Shown in pieces: positions 37,499 to 50,176 of a stretch of 64,000 nucleotides of DNA (the first letter of the stretch is position 1; every line of letters starts with the position of its first letter). Below the pieces are notes generated by a model. The model did not search any database, was not told the origin of the DNA, and saw only the letters and a program-made list of their open reading frames with translations. The stretch is from Moringa oleifera (lineage: Eukaryota > Streptophyta > Magnoliopsida > Brassicales > Moringaceae). Position numbers and translations under genes: made by a program. The stretch spans positions 1,240,001 through 1,304,000 of the forward strand of contig JAJFZO010000537.1 in assembly GCA_021397835.1 (NCBI GenBank). Reading direction: 5' to 3'.

Positions 37499-39980
37499 CT
37501 ACCTTTATTACCCCATTCATTTGTAGTCAATAAATGGAAAAATTATGATGATGGATTTTGAATTGCTTGCATGTTTCTTACATCACTTTGTTGTTTAGAT
37601 TCTTCACACTATCTAAAATAATTCTTTCTAAGGGCCAGACAAGCAAATTATATCACTTTTAAGAAGGTTTGTCACCACTGACTTGGTGACCTGGGCAAAA
37701 GATCATGCTTTAACCCATTTGGTAAAGTAGTTAATGAGCACCAAGATTAATCTATGGCCATTTTAAGCTTTCAAGGTAATTAGACTGATCACATGAAAAT
37801 CGCATATGGAAAATGGCCCAGGAGCAGTCATCATGTGTAAATTTAAAGGCACGACATAGATCTTATATGCATACATTACTTATGACACTTTTGAACATAT
37901 AGTATGCATTCTTTTCCCATATAAAGCTAAAAATATCTCGCTTAGATTATGTCTTGCCAACATAGGGCCACTTGTGTGGCTTCCACAAATTCTCTCAAGT
38001 ACTTTTTTAAAAATTTCTTAAGCTCTTTTGACATTTAAACAGTTTAAGATGAAAGTTTTTCTGTACAGAATTTACCCATCAACTAAATAGTTTACTGCTA
38101 GTTTTCTTAATATCTTTTTTTTATCATTTTCTATTGCTTTTTTTAGGTAAAGCCATTCTTTAAGGATTTTTGGGTATCATAATACCATGGCCTTTTTGTC
38201 TTTTTCTTCTTCAAGTGCGACACAATATGTAGGAGCCCAGTGAATTCTCATTTTGATAGATGTGACATTTTCACGGTTACTTATTTGAAATATTATTGTT
38301 AGAGTAGCTAAGGCATCTACCATCTGATTTTCTTTTATGAGGAGATACTGGTCACATACATTTTAGAAGTTGGTTAGCAATTCTTATGCTAATGTAGAAT
38401 ATTTCTAAAGCTTAGTGTTTCTCACCAACTATTGTCCATTTTGTTAGTAAATAACTAAGGTAAAGTCTTAGTAAATGATGAACTATTTGATATTTTTATC
38501 TATTACAGCTTTTAGGCCCATCGCACATGCCTCATATTATGCCATATTATTAGTCCAATAAAAGTCAAGTCTTGCAGTAAAGGAATAATAATCTTCTTTT
38601 AGGGATTTTAATAGTGTCGTTATGCTATGTCCCAATGCATTTGAAGCTTTATCAAAGCATATGAACCACCTGAGGGTCTTATTGGTGACTGAATCAACTT
38701 GGCTTAATAAGTCGTCATCAAGAAACTTAAATTTAATAGGGAGGTAGTCATTTATAGCTCTTTCAGCTAAAAATTTAGCCAAGGCACTCCCTCTAATAGC
38801 CTTTTGTGAAATATAAATGATATCATATTCAGATAAGAGTACTTGCAACCTTACAAGCCTACCTGAAAGTGATGGTTTCTCCCTCAAGCATTTTATAGTG
38901 TCCAATTTTGCTACGACTTAGATGGTAAGACTAAGTAGATACTGTCCTAGCTTGTGAGTGGCTCATGCCAAGACACGACATATTTTTTCAATCAATGAGT
39001 ACCTGCACTCATAGTCTGTGAACTTCTTGTTAAGATAATATTTGACTTATTCTCTCCTTGATCTGATCAACTTGTGCTAGAGCATAGCCTAGTGATTTGT
39101 CATACACGAACAAGTATAATATCAATGGTTTCCTAGAAATTGGGGGCATTAATGCCCATGATGAAAAATATACTCATTTCTTTTGTCAAAGGTAGCTTGA
39201 CATTCCGTATTCCTTTCTCTAAGATCATGTTTTTTTAGCTGGGCAAAAATAAGTTACATATATTTGTTAGCTGGTATATAAATCTAGATATGTAGTTAAG
39301 GCATCCTAAAAAACCACTCACCTTTTTTATGGTCCCTATTGGGGGTAGCTCTTATGTAACTTGAACCTTATCGAGATCAACCTTCATACGTCTTTCACTG
39401 ACTATAAAACCTAAAAGTCTTCCAAACCTAACCCTAAAAGTACATTTACTTGGGTTAAATCGAAGATTATATTGTCAAAGTCTTTTGAACAATTTTTTAA
39501 GGTCACTTATATGGTCTTCATCTTTCTTAAACTTAGCAATCACATTGTCCATATAGATTCCACCACTTTATGCATCAAGTCATGGAACAAAGTCACTATG
39601 GACCTCTGGTACGTTACTCCGACATTCTTTAGATCGAAAGGCATAACTTAGTAGCAAAAAGTTCCCCAGATGGTCACAAAGATAGTCTTTTCCATATCTT
39701 TTGGTGCCATGAGTATTTAGTTATAGCTTGAACAGCCATCCATGAAAGAATATAAGGAATATTTTGTTGTATTATCAGTCCATGTGTTTATGTGTAAGGG
39801 CAAGAAATAATCTTTTGGACTTGTTCTGTTTAAGTCCTTATAATTCACACTAATCTGAATCCATCTATCCTATATTCGCCAAGATAGTTTAGGTACTGAA
39901 ACTATATTCTCCATCCATTGCAAATACTTGGAGACCATAATAAATTCTGCCTCTAATAGCTTTTGCACCTTTTCTTTAAT
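36950..39980 (-). pseudogene. Ty3/Gypsy pol: reverse transcriptase, RNase H, integrase
   Basis: Minus strand, in Gypsy order. RT: MEKTIFVTIWGTFCY near 39,650-39,695, VMPFDLKNVGVTYQR near 39,590-39,645, catalytic box YMDN (canonical YVDD) at about 39,544-39,556, FNPSKCTF near 39,430-39,460 and GFLGCLNYISRFI near 39,265-39,320. RNase H linker and domain: RLVRLQVLLSEYDIIY and later RLDFYWTNNMA within the frame 38,537-38,905. Integrase: a zinc-binding-like part near 37,900-38,000, core text GHRLILVLINYFTKWVKA near 37,705-37,760, and a C-terminal FKVGDLMLKR near 37,090-37,125 ending KKYYP near 36,945-36,960. No chromodomain is visible. Many stops; the RT aspartate change alone would inactivate it. 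RT text matches the Tat group by memory, which is why I favour that lineage. Confidence 0.85.
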
Positions 39981-40999
39981 TTTCAAAATATTTAAGGTTT
40001 TTTCCTTCTTAATTTTTGTTGAACATAAGGACATTCTAGTTTAGTGGTAGCTTATGCCTACTATATTCTTGTTCAAGCTTAGCATATCTTCGTGAGACTA
40101 GGCGAATACATCACTAAACTCTTGGAGTAAGTTAATAAAATTATGTTTCAGCTATGATGGTAAAGTGGTACCGATTTTTAAATATATATTTTTTTACATT
40201 TATGATTTAAGTTTCTTCTTGATTGGACAAAACCTATTTTTCTTCACTTTGTAATTGCCTAAACAATTCTAGCGATTATTTTATTTCCTCTTTGATTTTG
40301 AGGTCATCTATGAAAACGTCTTTCTTGCTTTAAGTCTATTTTTAGATGTTTAAATTTTGTAACGAGGTATCCTGGACATGAGTTATTTCTAATGAGAGAA
40401 TGAGTTTCATGAATGATTGAACAATGAAGAATGAAATGAATTGGATAAGAAAATAAATGAAAAAAAAAAGTGCAATCCATTTATTATGCTTTTATTATGA
40501 CGAGACTACAAGTGAATTTTGAGCCCCATTCTGATTACACTAGTCCAATACAAAGAGGACTTTAGGTGATCCTGAACCTGAAGTGTTTATTACCATACTT
40601 ATTATTTTATAAACAACTCGATGAGTTATTAAGGTGAGAATAGGTTTGCCATAATGTCACCTGACGAAGTAAAAGTTTCAAGCAAGTGTCCTGTCATAAT
40701 TAATAGGCTAAGTTCCCTAAGCTTTTTTGCCTTGCTCAACCTTTTTTTTTGTCTTTTTTGTCCTCCAATGTTAGTTGCTAACCAACTCCCTCAGCCTTCT
40801 GAATTGTTAAGTAGCTCCAACAGTGTTAGGATTTCATGAAGATATTTATCGAGCTCTTTGCCAACTTAATAACCTTTACTTAAAGTTTGGCTAATTTCGA
40901 ACTACAAGTTTAGGGAGAATTTGAATAGCCTCTCTTCTGTAAACTCTGTGACGTTGACAAATCCTAATGTCTAAAAAGCACTCTCCTCTTTATTAGGGG

Positions 41000-41330
41000 T
41001 ATCTAAATAGGGGAAGTCCTTAGTGACATAGGCCATGATATCTTCCTCATCATGAATAGTGATCAAACGATCTTCTACTACCATTTTGAGTTCCTAGTGG
41101 TGAGTGGAAGGTATAGAACTTGCCATGTGAATCCATGGCCTTCTTAAGAGGATGTTAAAGGAGGTAGGAATATTAATGATTTAGCATTCCATGTCATAGA
41201 CGAAGGGTTTAATCTTTAAAGGTAAGTTACTTGTTCCTTAGGTTTTAGCCCTATTCCCATTGAAAGCTTGTATAGACATGGTAATAGTATGTCAAATAAT
41301 GGTCCGGTCGATAATGGTCAAGTCGATGTA
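41000..41330 (-). pseudogene. Gypsy aspartic-protease-like segment
   Basis: Minus-strand fragments read SIQAFNGNR near 41,255-41,285, FVYDMEC near 41,190-41,210 and LLRRPWIHMASSIPSTHH near 41,100-41,155. The family normally reads LLGRPWIHxAxAVPSTLHQ at the end of its protease region, so position and motif agree. The active-site DTG/DNG stretch was not convincingly found. Confidence 0.65.
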
Positions 41331-42449
41331 GATCTACTTGAATAATGGTCAGGTTGATGTACACGCGAGCATGATATTTATAGAGGTAATGAAGTTGTGA
41401 TTAGTGATGTGGTTACAAATCTCCTCTATCCTCTCAGTTGATATCTTGGGTAGTACTTAGATATTCCTGAGGATGCGTAAAAATGCTTGCCTATATAGTG
41501 CTAACATTAATATTTTTGCTGGAATCTTTGACAACTAATCAAGGATTAGATAGTCACTATGCTTGATGAACTTTAAGCAGTCCATTGCATCTTCCTTCGA
41601 AATAGGCTAAAAATTTATCTTTGTTTGGTCTGTCAGAAATGGTCACCTTTCTCGTTTGTTACTTCGATGAGATTGGCTCTTCAAGAGGGGGTCATAGTGT
41701 CTCCCACATTTGGTGATTTGGACCGACCAAGCAAGGTTTTTAACCACCTCATCCATAGTTACCTAAGGATATTTTCAAGGTGGCAATACTTTGATGACCA
41801 CATTAGGTTCGTGAATATATGTCTCCTTTTCTCCCTTATCTGGTTCCCTGAATACAGTTACAACTTTTATCTTCACTATAAATTAGAGATAATTAATCAC
41901 GATGATTTCCAACTCTTTTTTTGCCTCCTACTCGATCATGCTCATTTAGTAAGCCAACAAAAGATTGTTGGCCACATTAAGGCTTTTCTTCATTTCAAAT
42001 AAGAGAACACTATTACTTATTAGCTTTTACACCCGATATTTAAGGGCAACATAATCATCAGTGTTATGAGTTTGTGCCCTAAAGTGGCATGGGCTAGTTG
42101 TTGCAGGGTTAGACCACTTGAAGAATGACAGAGTTACAGGCCACATGAATATCAGCGCCATCAATTTTTGCTTCAAAAACTGAGGGTAGAGCCCATGGTA
42201 AGAAATAGGAATTGGGTGAAGATGAGATCTTTACCTTTTGGGGGGTGGATTCTCAAAAAGGGTTTTCCTCTATGTTAGGGGCGGAGGCATCGAAGGATGG
42301 ACTTCTTTAACTACGTCTTGCATCTGCAAAGAATATTAGTAAGTTAGAAATATTGTTTAAGGTCTCTTGATTGTAGGATGATGGATGAAGTTGGTCTTCT
42401 CTTTCTTTTTTAAAGGTGTAAGCTCTCGTTATGGTAGAATCTTTTAGCT

Positions 42450-43300
42450 TGCCTAGCTTGATGACGTTCTTGATAAACTCTCTAGTTTGTATATCCGTAC
42501 AATTTTCTCACCTATTATTATGACTAAATGGTTGTACAATAGGGGCTTTGAAGGGTACTGTACATGAGCTATGATTTTCTTTTAACAAGTAGCATATTCT
42601 TTAAAGGTTTCATTGTTTTTCTTGCTTTTATACTGAAGAATGACCTAATTAGGGCCTAGGCCCTCTATGTGTTAATAGTGGAGGAGGAATGCAGTGGCTA
42701 GATCTCTTCACCTTTGAATATTAGTAAGCTCGAGATTGGAGTACCACTCAAGTGCCTCATCTTTAAGGTTGCCTTGGAAACAATGGATGATGAGTGTCTA
42801 ATTCCCTTCATGACCATGCATTTTATGTAAAAACATCTAAGATGGCAGTGAATGCCATCATACTTATCAAACTCAAGGTCCTTGAACCTTGAAAGGATGA
42901 TCAAGCCAGTCATTAGGTTCAAATCTATAATATTTATCCTTGCAGTTTCCTTTTCTTGCTTAACAGATCTTATTTGCTTCACCAATCCTTCTATTCTAGC
43001 CAGTAGCTCTTAGTTCTGTGGGTTACTAATCTGTAGGCGCTCTAATTTAACACGATCATCTAGATCAAGAACTTGGATTACTTATCTATTGGCTTTAAAA
43101 TGCTAGGTTACTCTAAATTACAGGATGTTTCGATGGCTGCTAGCTGGGGGTCTCACAGTGAAACTAGGGAGGTTTTGGACCCTTTCTTGGTTAGGCTCTG
43201 TAAGGGCCTTTCCTTTCACTAAAGCCCTTATGGATCTTATCATTTGTTGAAATTGGTCTTGCATGATGAGTTGCATGTCGTGATGATTTTTCATCATCCT
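42450..43300 (-). pseudogene. Gypsy gag
   Basis: The minus strand reads DLEFDKYDG at 42,858-42,884 (family form PEFEKYDGTxCP), then, after a frameshift, a CFQGNLKDEALEWYSNLEL segment at about 42,720-42,785 matching the gag signature FQxSLxGAALxWY. Next come RDLATAFLLHY-like text near 42,665-42,710 and NETFKEYA near 42,600-42,625. It sits directly upstream of the protease and pol fragments on the same strand. Confidence 0.8.
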
Positions 43301-43449
43301 GCAGTTTAATTCTATTTAGGCTTGCTCTGATCTCTCAATGCAAGCCAATTGATCTTCCATTTGGAATAAGTAAGCTCGAGACTAGGCATTGCAAGTTCAA
43401 ACAATCGGATGAGTCTTTGTTTTATGTATTCTGTTGATACATTTTAATT

Positions 43450-45650
43450 TTGTTAAAAAAAAAAATGTATGCATGATATGTTAATGATGTGAATGTGCAT
43501 GCAAGAATGGACATCAGGTTTCGGCATAATGCTTTGAAAATTTGATGGTTTGCTAATGGTACCTAACATTAGGTCCAAGATTGAATACATTGAATGCTCT
43601 CTAAAATGATCTATAGCCTTTTAACAAAGATTAATATGTCTAGTGAACTCTAAATCTTATCCTTAAAGATGGACACCTCAAAATGGTTTAGTTCATGTTT
43701 AAAGCCAAAGGCTTCTTCCATGGTCTGCTCAATCTACATGATCAAACTCTAGGCATGCATCAAATCTCAAATAGAGCCTTTCTTATCTTGACACTATCAT
43801 GTATAAATTTCCTTGGCTTTTTTATTCTAAAATTGTGGTTCTTTCAATGTGAAGTTTAGACTATCTTTTACCTTTTGAAATTCAATAATCTAGTTTAGCC
43901 AATAAATTCTTTCTTGATCAATTTTGGCTAACAAATGTTTGATTTCATTCTAATATTCCTCTTTTTTAGTCTTCTTCTCTTTTAAAGAGATCGTCAACTA
44001 AGTGCTGATCCATTCTGATCCACTTCTTAAGCTGGCTACTTTCCTGCTCAAGTTACTCCAAATTATGGGTCAAGATTTCATATTCTCTTTTTCAATTGTC
44101 ACCCCTCAATGAATGTTAGTTTACAAGCACATATTTCATTTCCTCAGCTGCAGTATTAAAGCTTGAATTTGTCTATACTTTGAGTTATGTTGTGCCCTAT
44201 AATATTCTAATTTTATTTCACTTCCTGAATTGATTCTTTTCTGTTATTAGGGGGTAATTAATGTTTGCTCTTGAATTGAGACTTCATATTGCAATGATTT
44301 TGGCTCTCTAATCACTTGCTCATCCCTATCTCACTATGTTCATCTATAAGTAGGTACTAAAACTAAGGCAAAACTGGTAGTGATAAAGCCATATCAAAAA
44401 TAGCATGTCATATACTAGATTCTTTCTTTACTCACTATACCTGGATGTGGTTCCTCTTACCTGTTTGATCTAGATTACATTACAAAGGGATAATCATTCA
44501 TGACCCATGTATAAGTATTGGTTGGAATTGGCTAGCCCACTGTTTCCTTTGGACCTAACATGTGGCCAAGATAAATTGCCTAATCCCAACTTATGTGAAA
44601 CCATCAAAGGATTGTATTTTACCCAATGATGAAAACCAAGCAAAATAACTTGAGATCAGGATCCTTTTTTTAATAGGAATAATGTAAACCTCAACCATAG
44701 AGCCACGCATTTGACATCATTTTCTTTCAAGGTGAATAGATTAACAAACCATTCATGCACAATTTTGTTTTCACCTGTTTGAATCTTTGTGAACTCCTAA
44801 AGTAAATGGAGAGGGTTATTTGGTATGTATATTGAAAAAGCCAAAAAAAAAAAATTTAGCCACACATTGAGAATTAACGCAATGACAATCCTCCCCTTAC
44901 CTGTCCCTCTAACATGACTTAGAGAACTTATGATCTCAATAAGAATTATAGGGGTAGGATTTCCTTCTTGTGTAAGAAAACAGATGAAGGGAATAATATG
45001 GATGCTTACATAGCCTTGGACTTCAGGGTATATGATTAAGCTATAAAATGCAAGGGCTAATCTTAATAGGTTTCTTTCCTCCCCTTTATAATGACGCATT
45101 AATTTTTTCAAAAACTGAATGAGGACACACAGACTATCTCCTTTGCCTTTCAAGTGTTATCGAAAGGTTTAGTTATGTATGCCTAGTGTTTCTTCCACTA
45201 CTATGATTACTCATTTAAGTTTCTTAATTTTAACATACATCCCAAATGACTATACACCACCGACCCCTAGAAGTGCCTCACATTCCTGTAAAGTGAGTGC
45301 TAGGTCCATGAAATAAAAACAACAGTAAGAAGGATCCTAAAAGCTAATGGTAGCTCTAATCAGAGCCTCTACTTAAATGTGTAGAATGTCTACGATGGTA
45401 CCAAATTGCCCCTTAAACTTAGCTTTATCATGGATATTAATCTCATCCTAAAATTGATAGAGAAATGATAGGTCATCCTTTTTGATACTCAAAGAAACTG
45501 TTTCGCTTAAATTAGTTTAAAAATAACAAGGTAAATCATCCTTAAATGTCCTTTACTTTTCCCTAAACAACTTTTGCACTAGAGGGGGAGTCATTATAAC
45601 CACATCGGGATTATAGTTGCCAGATCGAGATGTCTCCATGATCGAGAATC
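43450..45650 (-). pseudogene. Extra ORF upstream of gag: DUF7745-like domain plus coiled coil
   Basis: On the same strand as gag-pol but before gag. From about 45,500 downwards the text runs KFKGQFGTIVDIL, then an FxDPSYCCFYF stretch with LTLQECEALLG near 45,260-45,345, and later the open frame 45,153-44,797 with LALAFYSLIIYPEVQGYV and SLSHVRGTGKGR. This matches plant proteins annotated as DUF7745 or 'girdin-like', which usually have FWDPxYxCFTF, a LxLxIYGLVIFP stretch and CRRxGEGRF. 44,000-43,450 reads as Lys/Glu-rich, coiled-coil-like fragments. The expected Trp codon of FWDP is a stop (TAG). The family name is from memory. Tat/Ogre elements are known to carry an extra ORF1 at this position. 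Confidence 0.6.
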
Positions 45651-46539
45651 CTGATTAGAATAGGGACAGACCTTGGAAAATTTCTATTGTGCCAAAATTC
45701 AATGTCATAAGTTTCCTAATGTCAATGTCATCCAAGATAATGCATGGGGATAAAAGAACAAAAAAAGTTAGTGTAAGTCACAATCAAGTTTGATCCTTTT
45801 AATTAGAGTTTGTGTCTTATGGGAGACATTTCTATAGCCTGAGGTTTTTTAAATCTAACTTTTCTAAAGATTAATATGAGGGGTTAACAGTCAGCAACTT
45901 GACTTAGATGAGGTCTCACCTGGTTTTCTTGCTTTCTAAAGGCTTCCAGACCATCCGTTATTATCGGTTTAGCTAACAATTTACCTTTGTCCTATAATCA
46001 CCTACATGAGGGTACATGAGAACAAAACTCCCTCCTTTAATGATTAAAACAAACACAAGGTTCGACTTAAGTGAGACAAGTTACCTCGCATAAGGAGACT
46101 AGGTGTCCTCCAAACATTAGCTCTCATCCCCTTCTTAATAGGCAAACGATCACAAAGGCCCAGCCCAGGTATAGGGTTAATGTAATGCATGACTGTGATG
46201 TGTGTGTTGATTTTATATTTTAAATACATATTGAACAAAAGAAAGAACAAAGAAGTTAAATACACAACGATAGTCCTCTACTCTTGAAGGGAAAAAAACA
46301 ACAAATTCAATAATTTCTCAACAAGACATTATTTCCTACAAATGCCTAGGTCTTGGCATCATTACGGAAAAGTCAAAACTTCAAGAATCTTTTGGCATAA
46401 TTTATTGACGTAAGCTTGTCCTTTTATTTTTTATTTTTTTGTTTTGATTGCTTTTTCTTTAGTAAGTTGCAATACTAACTTAGTGTGATTATAGTTCTTG
46501 CATGATACTAAGATGATTCATTCAGATTATGCATAGTGA

Positions 46540-47030
46540 GCCAACGTAAATAATCTTTGGAAGAAGGCTGAGGAAGCCCTTTAAAGGGTCAAGAAAAAAA
46601 GGTTGAGAAATGCAACAAACCATCTCCTTCTTGGTTCCTGATAAAGAAAAGCTAGAATATGAGGTGACTTTACGAAAAGTAAAAGTAAAGAAGGCAAAGT
46701 CAAGGCTACCTTGCAACTTCAACTAGCTAAAAAGAGTCATATGAAAAAGTTAGAGCAGTTGACTAATACTACTATAAAGGCTGAAGCCTGTAAAATGAAC
46801 CATTATAAAGCCTTGGAAGCAGCCAAGAAAGTAGTTATAAAGGCTTTCAAAGATAGCTCAAAAATGATAAGCACAAATTGTGAATTCATATCTTAGGATA
46901 CCTAAAGGTCCATTAAAAATGAGATCGATCCATTCCAGATACCCTAATTTAAAATTAGATTTCATCAAGGTGACCCGCGTCCTACTATGCCACCTGTAGA
47001 GCCAAACTCCTTATTTGAGTCTACATTACT
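46540..47030 (+). pseudogene. Plus-strand coiled-coil fragment
   Basis: An open, Lys/Ala/Glu-rich plus-strand frame reads LAKKSHMKKLEQLTN, then HYKALEAAKKVVIKAFKDSS within 46,711-46,896, and after two stops GDPRPTMPPVEPNS near 46,969-47,010. This composition resembles the C-terminal part of Transposase_28/coiled-coil proteins like that at 31,351-33,590. Its place, between the outer LTR block and the DUF7745-like ORF, is not where an antisense ORF of the same element should be, suggesting a piece of a second element. Confidence 0.4.
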
Positions 47031-47189
47031 CAGATTTTATCTAAAATCAACAAAAAGACTTCAACCTTTTAGAGTTATATTTTTCTTAAAATTTCCAAAT
47101 TCAAGTTTATACTCTCATTTGAAATTTAATAAAATGTGATTTTTCCTTAAGACTTGCTTCATTTGTCCTTGAATGATTTTATGTTGGAC

Positions 47190-47714
47190 CTTTCTTTCTA
47201 AAAAAGTAACTAATTTTCTAAACCTCCAAGACCTCCAAAGTAAGAATATTATAATAATTCTTTAGAGCTCTTAAGACCTTCAATTCCTCATAGCACAGTA
47301 ACTTCAAGAGCTCTTAGAGCTTTCAAAACTCACAAACCTTTAAGTCTTGACGCTTACAAACTTCCAAGACCTCATATACAATATGCATTTTGATGACCTT
47401 TTAAACCATTTTGACCTCTTAAAACTTAATGATTATCATATTGATTCCTTGAAGTTTTTAGAGCTTTAGAAGCTCTAAAGCTTTCAAGACCTCAAGGTTT
47501 CTTTAGACCTTAAGAGGAGCCAGAACTTTAGGCCCTTAACAGGCCTTGTGAAATGCCTCATCACAATGACTTCTTAATTAAGATCCTTCTTGGTTCTGAT
47601 ATTTAAATGATATTTACAATTAAATATTAGAATCCTTCTCATATGTACCCAATTGACACTTCTTTATTTAATTTTTTTTAAATGATGTAAAATTAAGTAT
47701 CGATAAACTGGATA
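47190..47714 (-). mobile_element. LTR-start block, outer end of the Gypsy region
   Basis: The reverse complement aligns with 1,935-2,600 of the solo LTR: shared start TCGATACTTAATTTTAC (here near 47,690-47,706), then CCTCTTAAGGTCTAAAGAA and the AGGTCTTGAAGGTCTC repeats. Similarity stops near 47,190. AATTA at 47,715-47,719 is a possible target duplication partner of 28,553-28,557. Confidence 0.6.
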
Positions 47715-50005
47715 AATTATATTTACGAAAAAAATTGTGACATAAATCATCATTTCAATTTTGTAAGAAGATATTTACTACTGAATAATTTAAACCTGAA
47801 TGGTATACTTAATTGTTTGTGTATCAATTGACATCTTAGTAAGTAATCACTTATAGTTGTAGACAAGTACTAATAGTCACAGAAGTCATAGTACAAGAAG
47901 ATTGCCCTGCTCAAGTTTGCTAATTATTATGAAAGTGTCCTTCACCTGTCAGTAAATTTTTCTTTGCCTACTATCTGTTACACATTTATAAGAGTGTTAA
48001 GACTGTTGCAAACTTTTCTTATATAGAAAATTAGATATAAATCAATTTAATAAACACTAAATTCATTTTCATGAAACAAAAATAGAAAAAAATGTTTAAT
48101 ATAATGGCAATCTCATAGATTAATTAATTTGTACCTTAATTAAATCTATTTAAAACTTGAGAAAAGAAGAAATGATTACCCATTAGCATATAATTGCCAT
48201 GTTGTCAACATGATCACCTTAACTTGTCTTAGGGTCATTATATCCTCAGCTTTCTTCCCATAGGTGATTTAAGAAAACAACATAAATAAACAAATATATA
48301 ACAAACAAAAAAATAAAACTTGAAAAGAAAAAGAGGCCAGTAAGATAATTGAGAGGAGTTAATCAACAAATAGAATAAAACTGAGGTAAGACAGCTTCAT
48401 GTTGTCTCCCACTGAATCTGCCTGAACTACGGCTACAAATTTATGATCAAATGTATAGGTTCGCATGCAGGCATGTGTATGTTGCCTTATCTACTTATAT
48501 CTATCATTTACAAATAATAAATCACTTGGTGTAGGGTCTCCCAGGGACACTATGGGCCTATGACCTTTATTCTACCTGTCTGGCAAGACTCCAAATGTTT
48601 CTTCTTGCCTACTTGAATTTTCACAGGATATTAAAAAAAATAAAATATTATTCTCTTGAAACCGAGATAGATCGCAATTCAATTCTTAAAACTTCAATTT
48701 GTTTTGTAATGGTTGAACATGTCAATATTAAGGACTTGAATTAACAATTAATTTGCTAGCAGAATAATGTAGTTTCAAAGTATATGTATAAATAACTCTT
48801 TGGAGTGTGCTGAAAAGTTATACACATACAGACACAATGCATATTCTCAATAAGTGATAGAAAAAATAAAAGAAAGAATCATTTTGGCTAAAACCCAACG
48901 ATAATTATCTGACATCCTATGCATGAGATAAAACACCCACAAAGGGAGAAAGTGAAAGGGGTTAAAGAAAGACAATGTTACCTCTACAGTTAAAGTTTGG
49001 ATACTGTAAAGTTAGATTTTTCTTTTGTATAATTAGGGTTTGCATCATTCATGTTTCCTTCTTCATCAATCTTCTTTTTAATTCTCTCAATTTTCTTCAA
49101 TCATAACAGTCTAGCTAAGCTGACCAGATTTGCTTTTCTCAACCCTTTCTCTTAATAGAAAATTAGGGTTTAATTTTCTTTTCACCTCTTTTTTTCTTTT
49201 TCTGCTTTTCATTTACAGGCATTCACTGATTCATTAATTCTAAGGATAGGATCCTTCTAGGAAGCTGGTGCAAGTGCTCTTTTTGAAAGAAAAAGTTTCC
49301 CTGATTTGTTTTCTGAGAAAGATAAAAGGATACTGGAAATTATCATTTACATATGGGTCCTACAAATTCATATATTTTAAGCATGACCCACCAAAGCATC
49401 AGCCCAGAACATTTGATTGGTCAGTCAACAATTGGTTAGATCTACACTGCCTCAAAATTTCAATAGTGCTCAAGTAGCTAGCTTTACCATTTTCTATTTT
49501 TCAGGAAAATATCAGTGACAATTTAAGGTACAGAGAGCAAAAGGCTTTGCATGTCTATTGTATTTTTTGAACCATTCAACACCTTGTACTAGCTAAGAAT
49601 TTGTGAAAAGGTTACCTTTCTTCTTTTATAATTAGTTATCATTTAATTTTCTTTTCTCCAAGGGGGGTTTAATAGATAACCTAGTTCATGAGGCTTACAT
49701 CTTCAAGAATGTCATTTTGTGAAAGAATAATGTTTCAAGATTGAATGATAGAGTTAATGAGGACTCAACATGGCTTAAATAAGTCTTATAGACCAAATAG
49801 AGGCAGTCCTAGTTCCGGAGAAGTAAGCAGTATGCATTAGCATTAGTGGAAGCTATGGACTAACTTTTATGATTTAACAAATTATATTCTATACATCATA
49901 TCAATAGCCAATAGCCATGCTTTACGGGACAGGATGAGTCCTCAATGAATTTTATACACAAAAAAGAATATAACATGAAAGGAGGAGAAAAAGGAGTTAT
50001 TATTG

Positions 50006-50176
50006 TTAGTCTGGGAAGGAAGGTGAAATTGCATGGAATCTCCACAATACTTTAGAAGTTCTTTTTGAGACTTGCCCGTGTGGGTTTGCTTCTAATGAGT
50101 GCTCTTGCGCTGTGGGTGTCTTTGGCTTTATAGTTGTTTTATCTTTAACAGGATCTTCTTCAAGTAGACCTTTCAT
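50006..50176 (-). other. Unassigned short ORF
   Basis: An ATG at 50,176 opens a 56-codon frame ending at a stop at 50,006; the frame is open upstream to a TGA at 50,234. The text (MKGLLEEDPVKD..., PHGQVSKRTSK, ending SPSFPD) has a mixed, non-repetitive composition unlike the low-complexity frames around it. I do not recognise a family, signal peptide or known peptide-hormone motif. It could be an exon of an unrecognised gene or chance. Confidence 0.15.

Larger units (their letters stand above)
28558..47714 (-). mobile_element. Very large Ty3/Gypsy region of Tat/Ogre character (possibly one ~19-kb element)
   Basis: On the minus strand the order is: LTR-start block (47,714-47,190), DUF7745-like ORF (45,650-43,450), gag (43,300-42,450), protease (41,330-41,000), RT-RNase H (39,980-38,400), integrase (38,000-36,950), tandem array (36,260-34,880), opposite-strand ORF (31,351-33,590 plus), LTR-like blocks (30,567-29,548 and 29,180-28,558). 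The two outer blocks match the two ends of the solo LTR at 1,935-5,060 and are flanked by AATTA at 28,553-28,557 and 47,715-47,719. A single ~19-kb element fits the known size and gene content of Tat/Ogre elements. However, the incomplete LTRs, the extra LTR block and a second coiled-coil fragment at 46,540 leave open a nest of related elements. Confidence 0.55.

Noticed and set aside
41625..42002. 125-codon plus-strand open frame
   Set aside because: It lies antisense to the gag-protease linker of the minus-strand Gypsy relic and matches no family I know; length alone is not enough.
46970..47010. Primer-binding site of the Gypsy element on the minus strand
   Set aside because: GGTGGCATAGTAGGACGCGG only loosely resembles the GGTGGCGACTC context at 29,610, and the same bases read as a plausible plus-strand coding tail; not decidable by eye.
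49268..49477. 69-codon plus-strand frame after a leader-like region with TTAGGGTTT motifs
   Set aside because: The leader looks transcript-like but the frame shows no recognisable protein similarity and no splice-supported extension.
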